A DNA stretch of 64,000 nucleotides from Spirosoma sp. 48-14 (lineage in GTDB: Bacteria; Bacteroidota; Bacteroidia; Cytophagales; Spirosomataceae), in assembly GCF_001898575.1 (NCBI RefSeq), contig NZ_MKUD01000022.1:115041-179040 (forward strand), written 5' to 3'. Numbering within the stretch: position 1 is the stretch's first letter; each line of letters starts with the position of its first letter. A program made the translations under genes and the position numbers. The notes beneath the pieces are model-generated. The model was not told the DNA's origin and made no database searches. It saw only the letters and a list, made by a program, of their open reading frames with translations. Below are positions 8,525-16,146 of this stretch, piece after piece.

Positions 8525-9832
8525 ATGTACCTACGACTTTTTTTGATCGGACTTACATTCCTGGTAGTGGCCTGCGTTGACCCTGAAGATTTGTTATTGC
8601 ATGGTACCAACGATATCATCGTGGTAGATGGTACGATTACAGATCGGGCAGAAGCACAGATTATCAAACTGAATCGCTCCCAGGCCGACCCGCTCACGGG
8701 GCGATTTGGAACCCTACCCATTACCAGGGCCACCGTACAGATAATGGTCGATTCTTCCGTTCTGATTACCTGCCATGAAACGATTGATGGCAGCTATCAA
8801 CTGCCCAGCGATTTCAAAGGGCAAACTGGGCATGCCTATCAACTACGGTTTACGCTAACCGATGGAACCAGCTATCAATCGAGCCAGCAGGTTATGCCGG
8901 CTGTAGTACCTATTCAAAAGGCGTATGCTGAGTTTAATCCGAAAAGTCTGCCCGCTAATCAGTTCGACGGTTTTACCGCTGGTCACGATCTTTCTATCGA
9001 TGTGCAGGACCCGGTTGATCAGCATAATTATTACCGCTGGGACTGGATACTCTATGAACGGCAGTACTGGTGTAAAACCTGCCAGCAGGGCGTTTATGCC
9101 GTTTATAAAGTGCTGCCCCACACCTATTTATACGAATACTATTTTGTGGCTGGAAATGAATTGTTCGAAGATTGCTTTAGTCCACCTACCTATACGACTG
9201 ACTTTGGGGCTCCGTATGTACCCAAAGGCTATTGGTATTACGATTACAATTGCCGAACAGCCTGCTGGGAGATTTTGCGCAACGTAGCGATCAATGTGTT
9301 CGATGATCAATACAGCAATGGAGGACTACTGGTGAAACGAAAAGTAGCTAGTATCCCATTTTATCAGCACGCTCCCTGCCTGGTCGATGTTCGGCAGCTA
9401 TCGCTGACGAAGGATGCTTATCGCTATTTTCAACTGCTCCAGCAACAGACGCAAAATACGGGAGGACTGGCCGATTCGCCCCCAACGGCGTTGGCTGGGA
9501 ATGTGCGAAATACAGCAAATAGCCGGGAGTCGGTGGCGGGCTATTTCACCACTTCAGCGGTGTCTTTGTATCATCAGTGGCTTGACCGAAAAGATGCAGA
9601 AGGTATCCCATTAGGGGCTATGGACCCGGAAGGACCGCACGATAATATTGGGGAGGATTTGTTTTATGCCCTGAATAGCCGTCGGCCCAACCCCGAACCA
9701 TCGCCCCCGTATCAGGGCAATCGTTTCCCTCCAAATGTTAGAATCTGGCCCAATAATGATCGCCCACCTACCGCTCCCTGTACACCCAGCGAAACAAAAA
9801 CTCCTTACAAACCCGAAGGCTGGCGGGATTAA
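8525..9832 (+). CDS. DUF4249 family lipoprotein (copy D)
   Basis: 435 residues with lipoprotein signal MYLRLFLIGLTFLVVAC. It has the core VDGTITDRAEAQIIKLNRSQ, a Cys in ITCHET, the motifs WCKTC, EDCF and CRTACWEI, a Cys in PCLVDVRQ, and the end YKPEGWRD. This is the last gene of the apparent receptor-DUF4249 operon, followed after 3 bp by a strong hairpin. It retains all cysteines seen in copies A and B. Its role is presumed to be the same as its paralogues: a surface lipoprotein working with the upstream TonB receptor. Confidence 0.92.
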   Translation: MYLRLFLIGLTFLVVACVDPEDLLLHGTNDIIVVDGTITDRAEAQIIKLNRSQADPLTGRFGTLPITRATVQIMVDSSVLITCHETIDGSYQLPSDFKGQTGHAYQLRFTLTDGTSYQSSQQVMPAVVPIQKAYAEFNPKSLPANQFDGFTAGHDLSIDVQDPVDQHNYYRWDWILYERQYWCKTCQQGVYAVYKVLPHTYLYEYYFVAGNELFEDCFSPPTYTTDFGAPYVPKGYWYYDYNCRTACWEILRNVAINVFDDQYSNGGLLVKRKVASIPFYQHAPCLVDVRQLSLTKDAYRYFQLLQQQTQNTGGLADSPPTALAGNVRNTANSRESVAGYFTTSAVSLYHQWLDRKDAEGIPLGAMDPEGPHDNIGEDLFYALNSRRPNPEPSPPYQGNRFPPNVRIWPNNDRPPTAPCTPSETKTPYKPEGWRD

Positions 9833-9835
9833 AAC

Positions 9836-9884
9836 CGACACTCCTTCCCCCTGTCCAATTGTTGATGAGGGGGAAGGAGTGTCG
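9836..9884 (+). terminator. Strong hairpin ending the DUF4249 operon
   Basis: A perfect 16-bp inverted repeat (CGACACTCCTTCCCCC at 9836-9851 and its complement at 9869-9884) with a 17-nt loop. It begins 3 bp after the stop of copy D. No T run follows on the plus strand (ATTGAAAATAAG), so it may act as an mRNA 3'-end stabiliser as much as an intrinsic terminator. Confidence 0.7.
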
Positions 9885-9902
9885 ATTGAAAATAAGTTAA
9901 GC

Positions 9903-9945
9903 TTATTTCAAAATTGGCTCCAGTGCGGCCCGGTTAGCATCGAGC
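9903..9945 (+). repeat. Left direct repeat: imperfect copy of the epimerase 3' end
   Basis: These 43 bp match 10757-10799 at 39 of 43 positions in the same orientation. On the minus strand the copy encodes LDANRAALEPILK followed by a stop, against LDANRAVLEPILK in the real epimerase. It is therefore a detached copy of the 3' end of a coding sequence, sitting on the far side of the xisH-xisI pair. A shared TAAGTTAAG lies just before both copies, although at the right copy that is the end of xisI. Confidence 0.88.
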
Positions 9946-10006
9946 TTATAGGTTAACCTAACTTTGAATGCTTAAATTGCAAAACACTAAGTTTGCAGAA
10001 TGATTT

Positions 10007-10423
10007 ATGCCCGCCAAAGATGCATATCATACAATTGTCCGCACTGCACTTGAAAAAGACCAATGGCAGATTACGCATGATCCTTTACGAGTTGTTCTGG
10101 GGCGGAAAAAAGGGTATGTGGACTTAGCTGCTGAAAAATTACTGGCCGCTCAACGTGGGACAAAAAAAATTGCAGTTGAAATTAAGAGCTTTTTAGGGGC
10201 ATCAACGCTAGACGAATTTGAGGATGCTCTCGGCCAGTTTTTGATTTATAAGGTTGCCCTGGAAGTAGATGATCCCACTCGCCAACTCTATCTTGCAGTG
10301 CCTTTCAGTGTTTATACTGATTTTTTCGACGATTCTTTCTTCTCGGGTATTCTTAAGCGGTTTATGGTGCAATTGCTTATTTTTGATGAGGAACAGCAAA
10401 CAATAGTGCAATGGATAGACTGA
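10007..10423 (+). CDS. xisH: XisH family protein (fdxN-element excision controlling factor)
   Basis: 138 residues, beginning MPAKDAYHTIVRTALEKDQW, which is characteristic of XisH. The GYVDLAAEKLL segment followed by KKIAVEIKSF shows a D...ExK arrangement of a PD-(D/E)XK-nuclease-like fold, so a nuclease-related ancestry is plausible. In heterocystous cyanobacteria XisH acts with XisI and the recombinase XisF to excise the fdxN element. Homologues elsewhere, including those without any element, have no settled function. The gene overlaps xisI by 13 bp. No XisF-type recombinase is present in this window, so an excision role here is doubtful and the pair may act alone. Confidence 0.9.
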   Translation: MPAKDAYHTIVRTALEKDQWQITHDPLRVVLGRKKGYVDLAAEKLLAAQRGTKKIAVEIKSFLGASTLDEFEDALGQFLIYKVALEVDDPTRQLYLAVPFSVYTDFFDDSFFSGILKRFMVQLLIFDEEQQTIVQWID

Positions 10424-10752
10424 GCAAACATAAAACTATTGTCAGACGTATTCTGGAAGAAATCGCATCAATAAGCCCATCGGATGATCACTCGGAAACA
10501 CAAGTGATCATCGATGAGGAGCGCGGTCATTATCTTCTGTTTTCTGTGGGATGGGGGCGTAATCGCCGGGAGTATGTCCCATTTGTCCATCTTGATGTAC
10601 AGCCTAATGCAAAAGTATACATCCAGCACGATGGTACTGATCTGAAAATAGCCGAACGTTTAGTGGAAGAGGGGATTGAAAAGAATCAAATTGTATTGGC
10701 TTTTCAATCCCCTAACCGCCGAAAACTTATTCCAGATTTTGCTGTAAGTTAA
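10411..10752 (+). CDS. xisI: XisI family protein
   Basis: 113 residues with typical XisI features: an N-terminal helix (MDRLSKHKTIVRRILEEIA), then VIIDEERGHYLLFSVGW and the VHLDVQPNAKVYIQHDGTD strand region, then EEGIEKNQIVLAF near the end. It starts inside the end of xisH, giving translational coupling and fixed partner ratios. It ends 4 bp before the convergent epimerase stop. XisI is known as the partner of XisH in cyanobacterial fdxN rearrangement. A regulatory or toxin-antitoxin-like pairing is only a suggestion. Confidence 0.9.
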   Translation: MDRLSKHKTIVRRILEEIASISPSDDHSETQVIIDEERGHYLLFSVGWGRNRREYVPFVHLDVQPNAKVYIQHDGTDLKIAERLVEEGIEKNQIVLAFQSPNRRKLIPDFAVS

Positions 10753-10756
10753 GAAT

Positions 10757-10799
10757 TTACTTCAAAATTGGCTCCAGCACGGCCCGGTTAGCGTCGAGC
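10757..10799 (+). repeat. Right direct repeat: genuine 3' end of the epimerase gene
   Basis: Matches 9903-9945 with four substitutions, all transitions. It holds the last 13 codons and stop of the epimerase on the minus strand. Together the two copies bracket xisH-xisI, as expected for a cassette that entered at, or duplicated, the 3' end of a gene. Confidence 0.88.
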
Positions 10800-11818
10800 C
10801 AGGCATGAATGTCGGTGACAATTTCGCGGATGCCGAGTTCAGGCTTCCAGCCCGTTAACTTCGTTACGTTGGTATTATCGGTAATATACAGGCGAATATC
10901 AGCGGCTCGGTTCTCTGTAACCTGCTTGATCGGGATGGTTTTGCCCGTAACTTCCTGGCAGATTTTAGTCAATTCCTGGAGTGATGCGCTGCTTTCTACA
11001 CCACCGCCCGCGTTCAGAATTTCGCCATTGACTTTGTCCAGATTGTGTAGCTCCCAATCGATCAACCGATAAAGATCGGCTATGTGGAGCATGTCGCGGG
11101 TTTGCTTACCCGTGCCACCGTACCCGATGTACGCGAGTTGCTGCTCAAAATAGTGTTTGGCGATCCAGAGCACCATGACTCCCTGATCGACTTTACCCAT
11201 CTGCCAGGGGCCAGTAATAACACCACAGCGATTAATAACCGTTTTCAGTCCGTAGAATTCATTATATTCCTGAATCAACAGTTCAGAGGCTAGTTTCGTA
11301 GTACCATACAGCGACCGGGCACCATCGAGTGGGAATATCTCGGCAATGCCTTTCGACGAAACACCGGGTACAGGTTGATCGTCCGTCAGGACAAATCGTG
11401 TTTCGGCTTCCTCGAAATTCAGGGTTTCAATCGTCTTGATTGGGTAAACACGACTGGTCGACAGGAAGATAAAGTTGGCCCGGTGCTTTAGCGCATAATT
11501 TAGGCAATTGACCGTACCGAATAAGTTGGTGTTGATCAGATAATCGGGCGTTCCATCCAGACCCGCTAGTACCGACGGCTCGGCCGACGCTTCGATAACG
11601 GTATCAACGGCAGGCAGCGCATCAAAATCTTCCTTATTCCGAATGTCGCCATGTAGAAACTCGATTCCAGCCGCTTTCAGCCGCGCCAGACTAAGTTCTG
11701 AACCCCGGCGTTTGAGGTTGTCGAGGGCAAAGATTTGATAATCGGGATAGTTTTGCTTGAGTGAAATGGCCAGCGATGAGCCAACAAATCCGGCCCCGCC
11801 GGTGATGAGAAGTTTCAT
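10757..11818 (-). CDS. NAD-dependent sugar-nucleotide epimerase/dehydratase (CDP-paratose 2-epimerase-like)
   Basis: 353 residues from the ATG at 11818, where MKLLITGGAGFVGSSLA starts the Rossmann fold. The longer frame to 11878 reads through repeat DNA and is not credible. It is a short-chain dehydrogenase of the extended type: the GGAGFVG nucleotide motif, the catalytic Tyr-Lys pair in YGTTKLASE, and STSRVYP before it. The ALDNLKRRGSELSLARL and GVITGPWQMGKVDQGVM segments resemble CDP-paratose/CDP-tyvelose 2-epimerases. It would act in cytosolic nucleotide-sugar synthesis for surface polysaccharide. The exact substrate is uncertain. Its 3' end is duplicated beyond the xisHI pair. Confidence 0.88.
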   Translation of the reverse strand: MKLLITGGAGFVGSSLAISLKQNYPDYQIFALDNLKRRGSELSLARLKAAGIEFLHGDIRNKEDFDALPAVDTVIEASAEPSVLAGLDGTPDYLINTNLFGTVNCLNYALKHRANFIFLSTSRVYPIKTIETLNFEEAETRFVLTDDQPVPGVSSKGIAEIFPLDGARSLYGTTKLASELLIQEYNEFYGLKTVINRCGVITGPWQMGKVDQGVMVLWIAKHYFEQQLAYIGYGGTGKQTRDMLHIADLYRLIDWELHNLDKVNGEILNAGGGVESSASLQELTKICQEVTGKTIPIKQVTENRAADIRLYITDNTNVTKLTGWKPELGIREIVTDIHAWLDANRAVLEPILK

Positions 11819-11824
11819 AAAATC

Positions 11825-11903
11825 AATGATTGAATGATTGAATTGTTGAATGATTGAATAAAGCGGGCATAAGGCCATTCGTCAATTCAATCATTCAATC
11901 ATT
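11825..11903. repeat. Inverted repeat made of TTGAATGA units
   Basis: A perfect 21-bp inverted repeat (11825-11845 and 11883-11903), each arm built of tandem ATTGAATG-like units, separated by 37 bp. It fills the whole gap between kup and the epimerase gene, both on the minus strand. It could fold as a long hairpin acting as a terminator or mRNA stabiliser for kup. The low-complexity heptamer structure suggests slippage. Confidence 0.8.
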
Positions 11904-11909
11904 CAATCA

Positions 11910-13862
11910 TTACGATGTGATGCGTTTGAGTTGGACGTTTTCGACTGGACGAATAACCAGGGGGACTTTTTCGACTTTAACTGAACTGCTATCCAGCCCG
12001 AACCAGCGATCTTCGGGCGTTGTGAAATTCTTGATGGTAAAGTAGATGTTCATGATGAGCCGTTCGCGGGGAGGTAGTTCGTTCTCAAATGATAAGAATT
12101 TCTCCAATACTACGAACCGGAAATCACCAATGACATTCTGGCGGCTCAGCGATTCGTAACGGCTGGTAATATCCACCTCTTTATTTTTTACCATGTCTTC
12201 GATCACCTTGCGGAAGAAGAGGTTAATGCGCTGCTCGACCCGGAAACCTAATTTAAACGTCACTTTATAGGCATCGTCGGGCGCAATGGTGTTCACTTTA
12301 TACTCCATTGTATACGGGTCATCAGTCGTATCAACGTGTACAAACCAGTAAATATCAGCGCGTTTGGGGCGTTTCTGGAAAATGGAGTAGATAATTTTAG
12401 ATTCAATTTCCGACTGGCGGGCCGCGTTGCTCATGAATACCAGGTGCGTCGCATACTTGGGAATACTGATGTCGCGGCTAAGTTCTTTGATGGCCTGAAT
12501 GTATTGGTCGATGCGGACGTACTCGGTCAGGCGAAGTTTGATCTGGAACGCCTGTAGCCAGATATACATGACACCGGCAATGGTAGAACCAATCAAAACG
12601 GATACCCAGCCACCATGCGGGAATTTGATCAGGTTAGCGACCAGGAATGAGCCTTCGATACCCAGATAAACCGTCAAAAACAAAACCACCCACCAGGCCT
12701 GATACTTGTGGGTGTAGAGGTAATACGACATAAGCAGCGTGGTCATCAGCATCGTCAGGGTGATCGCCAGACCGTAAGCGGCTTCCATGTTCGATGATTC
12801 ACGGAAATACAGCACCACACCAACGCAGCCTGCCCACAGCAGCATATTCACACTGGGTACATAAAGCTGCCCCTTCTGAACACTCGGATAACGCAATCGA
12901 ACTTTAGGCCAGAAATTTAATCGGATGGCTTCACTGATCAGGGTGAACGATCCGCTGATCAGGGCCTGACTGGCAATGACCGTAGCGGCTGTAGCAATAC
13001 TGATACCGATGGTCAGGAACCAGGGAGGCATTACTTCATAAAACGGAATCCGCTCTTTCAGAACCTGTCCTTCCTGTCCAATTAACCAGGCTCCTTGTCC
13101 AAAATAGTTGAGAATCAGGCAGGTTTTGACAAATACCCAGCTAACCCGAATATTGGCCCGGCCGCAGTGCCCCATGTCGGAGTAGAGGGCTTCGGCACCC
13201 GTTGTGCAAAGGAAGACAGAACCCAGAAGCCAGAAACCGCCGGGGTATTCGGTCAGTAGCCAATACGCGTAATAGGGATTTATAGCCGACAAAATCCCCG
13301 GTGCCTGAGCGATTTGAATAATACCGAGTGTTCCCAGCATCACAAACCAAACAAACATGATGGGGCCAAAGGCAGTCCCTACAACGCTGGTACCAAATGC
13401 CTGAATCAGAAACAGTATCGTGAGAATAGCGATTACAATTTCGATGATCTGGACATGTGTAATGGCCGGATACAATAAACGTAACCCTTCAACGGCTGAC
13501 GATACTGAAATAGGGGGCGTAATGATCCCGTCGGCTAGTAGAGCCGCTCCACCTATGATTGCCGGTAATGTTAGCCAGCGAGCGTGCCGACGTACCAGTG
13601 CATAAAGGGCAAAAATGCCACCCTCACCCCGGTTGTCGGCCCGAAGGATCAGGATCACATACTTAACCGTTGTTTGCAGAGTGAGCGTCCAGAGTACACA
13701 GGAAAGCGCTCCACGAACCACATCGGCTCGAATTGCATTATTGGGTCCAACGATCGCCCGGAGAGTGTACAGAGGGGATGTACCAATATCACCGTAGATA
13801 ATTCCCATGGCTACCAGCAGTCCGGCAGCGGTAACGGTGTCTAAATGTTTTTTGTCTTCCAT
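11910..13862 (-). CDS. kup: KUP-family potassium uptake transporter
   Basis: 650 residues. The N-terminal GIIYGDIGTSPLYTLRAI signature is diagnostic of Kup/HAK/KT transporters. About twelve membrane helices follow to residue 450 (for example ADGIITPPISVSSAVEGL and LYSDMGHCGRANIRVSW), then a soluble C-terminal domain (about 450-650). It is a proton-coupled K+ importer in the inner membrane. The start at 13862 fits the family N-terminus and no upstream alternative is needed. It stands alone, with a repeat-filled gap of about 90 bp to the next gene downstream. Confidence 0.96.
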   Translation of the reverse strand: MEDKKHLDTVTAAGLLVAMGIIYGDIGTSPLYTLRAIVGPNNAIRADVVRGALSCVLWTLTLQTTVKYVILILRADNRGEGGIFALYALVRRHARWLTLPAIIGGAALLADGIITPPISVSSAVEGLRLLYPAITHVQIIEIVIAILTILFLIQAFGTSVVGTAFGPIMFVWFVMLGTLGIIQIAQAPGILSAINPYYAYWLLTEYPGGFWLLGSVFLCTTGAEALYSDMGHCGRANIRVSWVFVKTCLILNYFGQGAWLIGQEGQVLKERIPFYEVMPPWFLTIGISIATAATVIASQALISGSFTLISEAIRLNFWPKVRLRYPSVQKGQLYVPSVNMLLWAGCVGVVLYFRESSNMEAAYGLAITLTMLMTTLLMSYYLYTHKYQAWWVVLFLTVYLGIEGSFLVANLIKFPHGGWVSVLIGSTIAGVMYIWLQAFQIKLRLTEYVRIDQYIQAIKELSRDISIPKYATHLVFMSNAARQSEIESKIIYSIFQKRPKRADIYWFVHVDTTDDPYTMEYKVNTIAPDDAYKVTFKLGFRVEQRINLFFRKVIEDMVKNKEVDITSRYESLSRQNVIGDFRFVVLEKFLSFENELPPRERLIMNIYFTIKNFTTPEDRWFGLDSSSVKVEKVPLVIRPVENVQLKRITS

Positions 13863-14097
13863 AAAATAGGCTTACGCCTTTTTGCCTTACGGGCGGGTCA
13901 AAACGGCGCAAAGATAACCGATGTTTAGATTCATTAATCGCACTTTAATCGAAAGTTGCCTTCCCTGTCAAAATGCAATAATCCAGCCGTATGCCGAATA
14001 GACGTTGAGTGTGGCCAGAAAACTGTCGGTCGAGAAAATACGTACATACATGTGCCCATATTCTAGTCAGTTTGGGTTTTAATTAGGTGTAGTTGGT

Positions 14098-14130
14098 AGA
14101 TGGTCTGTTTACTCAACAGGCCATCTCTTT
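14098..14130 (+). terminator. Weak hairpin between the M20 peptidase and kup genes
   Basis: A 10-bp stem (AGATGGTCTG / CAGGCCATCT, one G-T pair) with a 9-nt loop, followed by CTTTTG on the plus strand. The only gene ending nearby is the M20 peptidase on the minus strand, for which no T run follows. It may simply protect that mRNA. The rest of 13863-14155 holds nothing recognisable. Confidence 0.4.
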
Positions 14131-14155
14131 TGATAGCCCTCCTACAATGAATTGT

Positions 14156-15616
14156 TTAGTTAGACTGACTATTTCGGATTAAAGCCACATAAAATCGGAT
14201 CATAGTCTGATAATCAATTAGGCGGATACGTTCATTCGTGCCGTGAATACTCTGGGTTTCCGCTTCATTGAGTGGAATGGGTGAAAATCGATAGATGGCT
14301 GGCGAAACGGCTGCATAGAACTTGGCGTCTGTGGCTCCCAGCATCACATAAGGCGCTACAACTACATCAGGGAAAATGCTTCGAATGGTTCGATGGATGG
14401 TTAAGAATGAAGGCGAATCCGGATCCGATACGGCGGCTGGATTGTTACCTTTTCCTAGTATCGTTACCGAAAGGCTATCGTTATCAATAACTTGCTTTAC
14501 ACGCTCGATCACACCCTCTACTGTGTCGCCGGGGAGCAGGCGGAAATTTATGGTAGCGGTTGCGTCGATGGGAAGGACATTGTCTTTGGCTCCTGCCCGA
14601 AATATGGTTGGGGCTGTGGTGGTGCGGATGGAAGCATTGCCTGATTTGGTTTGGGCAATCGTTTGTTTGATCAATGGGCCAAAAAGCCAGCGATTAGTCA
14701 GAACCATCCGTTGACCAAACGGAACCTCAGAGGCCAGGTAGTCCAATAAGCGATCCACCCCACCATCCAGCCGAGATGGGAAAGGGTTATGTTCTAGACG
14801 ACTAACGGCTTCGGCCACCATACCGATGCTGGTTTGTGCTGGAGGCATAGACGAATGGCCCCCTTTACCAATGGCGCTGATTTCCAGACTTAAATAGCCT
14901 TTCTCACTAATGCCGATCAGGGCAACAGGTTTATTGAGACCGGCTACGCCTTCGGTTTTAATGACTCCACCTTCGTCCAGAATATAGTCCAGTGAAATGT
15001 TTCGTTTTTTCAGGGCAGCCGCAATGGTTTGCGCTCCTCGCCCCGATGTTTCTTCATCGGGACCAAAGGCTAGAAATAAGGTTCGCTCGGGTTGGAAATT
15101 GGTTCGCAGTAGGTATTCAGTCGATTCCAGTAAAGCAATAACACTCATTTTGTCGTCGAGCGTACCGCGTCCATAGAGGTAGTCACCCTCAATAATACCG
15201 CCGAAGGGAGGACGCTTCCACATCGTCTGAGTACCCTGAATGACAGGTACTACATCGTAGTGACCCATTAGCAATATAGGTTTCAGATTGGTATTACGCC
15301 CTTTCCATTCGAAGAGTAAGCCATACTGGTTAAATGTTTCATGTTTCAGTCGCTGATGGACAAGTGGAAACGCTGTTTGAATGTAAGCCAGGAACTTATC
15401 GAATTGAGTCGTATCGGTCAGCGTATAGTCAGTATAGGATACCGTAGGGATTCGAATAGCTCCGGCCAGTCGCTGAGTGGCAGAATCGGGGATGGAAATC
15501 GGAGCAGCAGGCGGTACGTTGATCAGTTGGTGCGGTGTCAGGCGAAAGGTATTGACAACCAGCACAATGAGCAGCAACGCAAGCAAGAGCGCTAAAATTC
15601 GTAAAAATAATCGCAT
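14156..15616 (-). CDS. M20 family metallopeptidase, PM20D1/carboxypeptidase S-like
   Basis: 486 residues. An N-terminal hydrophobic helix (about residues 3-23) acts as signal or membrane anchor. The M20 di-zinc site is intact: LLMGHYDVVPV (His and Asp), GRGTLDDK (bridging Asp), GPDEETSGRGA (catalytic Glu pair) and a distal His in SIHGTNERI near the C-terminus. The dimerisation/lid domain starts around GGHSSMPPAQTS. Length and N-terminus match the carboxypeptidase S/PM20D1 branch rather than cytosolic ArgE or DapE. It probably acts on peptides or N-acyl amino acids outside the cytoplasm. It is monocistronic; its upstream region abuts the Y RNA cluster. Confidence 0.92.
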   Translation of the reverse strand: MRLFLRILALLLALLLIVLVVNTFRLTPHQLINVPPAAPISIPDSATQRLAGAIRIPTVSYTDYTLTDTTQFDKFLAYIQTAFPLVHQRLKHETFNQYGLLFEWKGRNTNLKPILLMGHYDVVPVIQGTQTMWKRPPFGGIIEGDYLYGRGTLDDKMSVIALLESTEYLLRTNFQPERTLFLAFGPDEETSGRGAQTIAAALKKRNISLDYILDEGGVIKTEGVAGLNKPVALIGISEKGYLSLEISAIGKGGHSSMPPAQTSIGMVAEAVSRLEHNPFPSRLDGGVDRLLDYLASEVPFGQRMVLTNRWLFGPLIKQTIAQTKSGNASIRTTTAPTIFRAGAKDNVLPIDATATINFRLLPGDTVEGVIERVKQVIDNDSLSVTILGKGNNPAAVSDPDSPSFLTIHRTIRSIFPDVVVAPYVMLGATDAKFYAAVSPAIYRFSPIPLNEAETQSIHGTNERIRLIDYQTMIRFYVALIRNSQSN

Positions 15617-15854
15617 AGTTTAGGTCAGTATAGCTGATGAAGCCAATAAAACGTGCAGAAAACAATGAAGCCCGTTCATTTCGCTGGCCCAAAAATGAAA
15701 TTATTTATCAGAATGCAAATGCAGGTGAATTAAAAACAACCTGACGGCTAAAATAAACTCAGTATCGTCCTGATAAACCTATAAAAAACACCAAAGCTGA
15801 GCAGCCTGGCAGAGTTTTTAGGCTTCCACATACTACTCAGTTTTGGTAAAATTG

Positions 15855-15986
15855 AAAAGCAAGGCAACAGGCGAAACGAGAACGTTTGGTGCTCTACCGC
15901 TGAGCTACAGATAATCCTATCTGGCCGGATTCGAACCGGCGACCGCCCGGTTATCAGTCGATGGAACTCGTTTCTACGGCACTTGC
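15855..15986 (-). ncRNA. Candidate Y RNA 3 (YrlA-like, permuted tRNA mimic)
   Basis: Minus-strand RNA with 5' end near 15986 and 3' end near 15859, followed by UUUU (15855-15858). Terminal helix GCAAG/CUUGC (15982-15986 with 15859-15863), then an internal loop with 5' motif GUGCCGUAGA (15973-15982) facing 3' motif UUCGCCUGUUGC (15864-15875), then AACGAG/CUCGUU. Inside lies a tRNA-like module in permuted order: T-arm GCCGG-UUCGAAU-CCGGC (15924-15940), then the acceptor-like stem CAGAUA-GGAU-UAUCUG (15908-15923) capped by a tetraloop, then D-arm GCUC-AGCGGUA-GAGC (15891-15905). There is no anticodon loop. This matches bacterial YrlA RNAs, which mimic tRNA and bind the Ro60 protein encoded upstream. 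Confidence 0.85.
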
Positions 15987-15993
15987 TAAAGTC

Positions 15994-16139
15994 ATGCAGG
16001 GCAACAGGCGAATACGGTGTTTAGATGCTCTAACCAACTGAGCTACACCGGGAAGTTAGGTACAATGTCCCGGAGGCCAGACTCGAACTGGCGACCCTCT
16101 CGATCGAAGCGAAGTAACCCTACTCTACGGCACCTGCAT
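15994..16139 (-). ncRNA. Candidate Y RNA 2 (YrlA-like, permuted tRNA mimic)
   Basis: Minus-strand RNA of about 146 nt, closed by a perfect 7-bp helix AUGCAGG/CCUGCAU (16133-16139 with 15994-16000). The same motifs as Y RNA 3 occupy the adjoining internal loop: GUGCCGUAGA (16124-16133) and UUCGCCUGUUGC (16001-16012). The tRNA-like module runs T-arm GCCAG-UUCGAGU-CUGGC (16076-16092), acceptor-like stem CUCCGGGA/UCCCGGUG (16068-16075 with 16046-16053) closed by a 14-nt loop, then D-arm GCUC-AGUUGGUUA-GAGC (16027-16043) with the invariant GG. Acceptor and T-stem sequences differ from Y RNA 3 but keep pairing, which supports a conserved structure. It lies 7 nt upstream of Y RNA 3, so the two may be processed from one transcript. 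Confidence 0.86.
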
Positions 16140-16146
16140 CAATGAT

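Noticed and set aside
11825-11911. Short tandem units as a possible CRISPR array
   Set aside because: The units are 7-8 bp with no unique spacers, and no cas genes are present.
15891-16092. Apparent tRNA genes on the minus strand (perfect T-arms and D-arms)
   Set aside because: T-arm comes before D-arm, the acceptor-like stem is closed by a loop and no anticodon arm lies between. They fit Y RNA tRNA mimics, not tRNAs. True permuted tRNA genes would still contain an anticodon arm.
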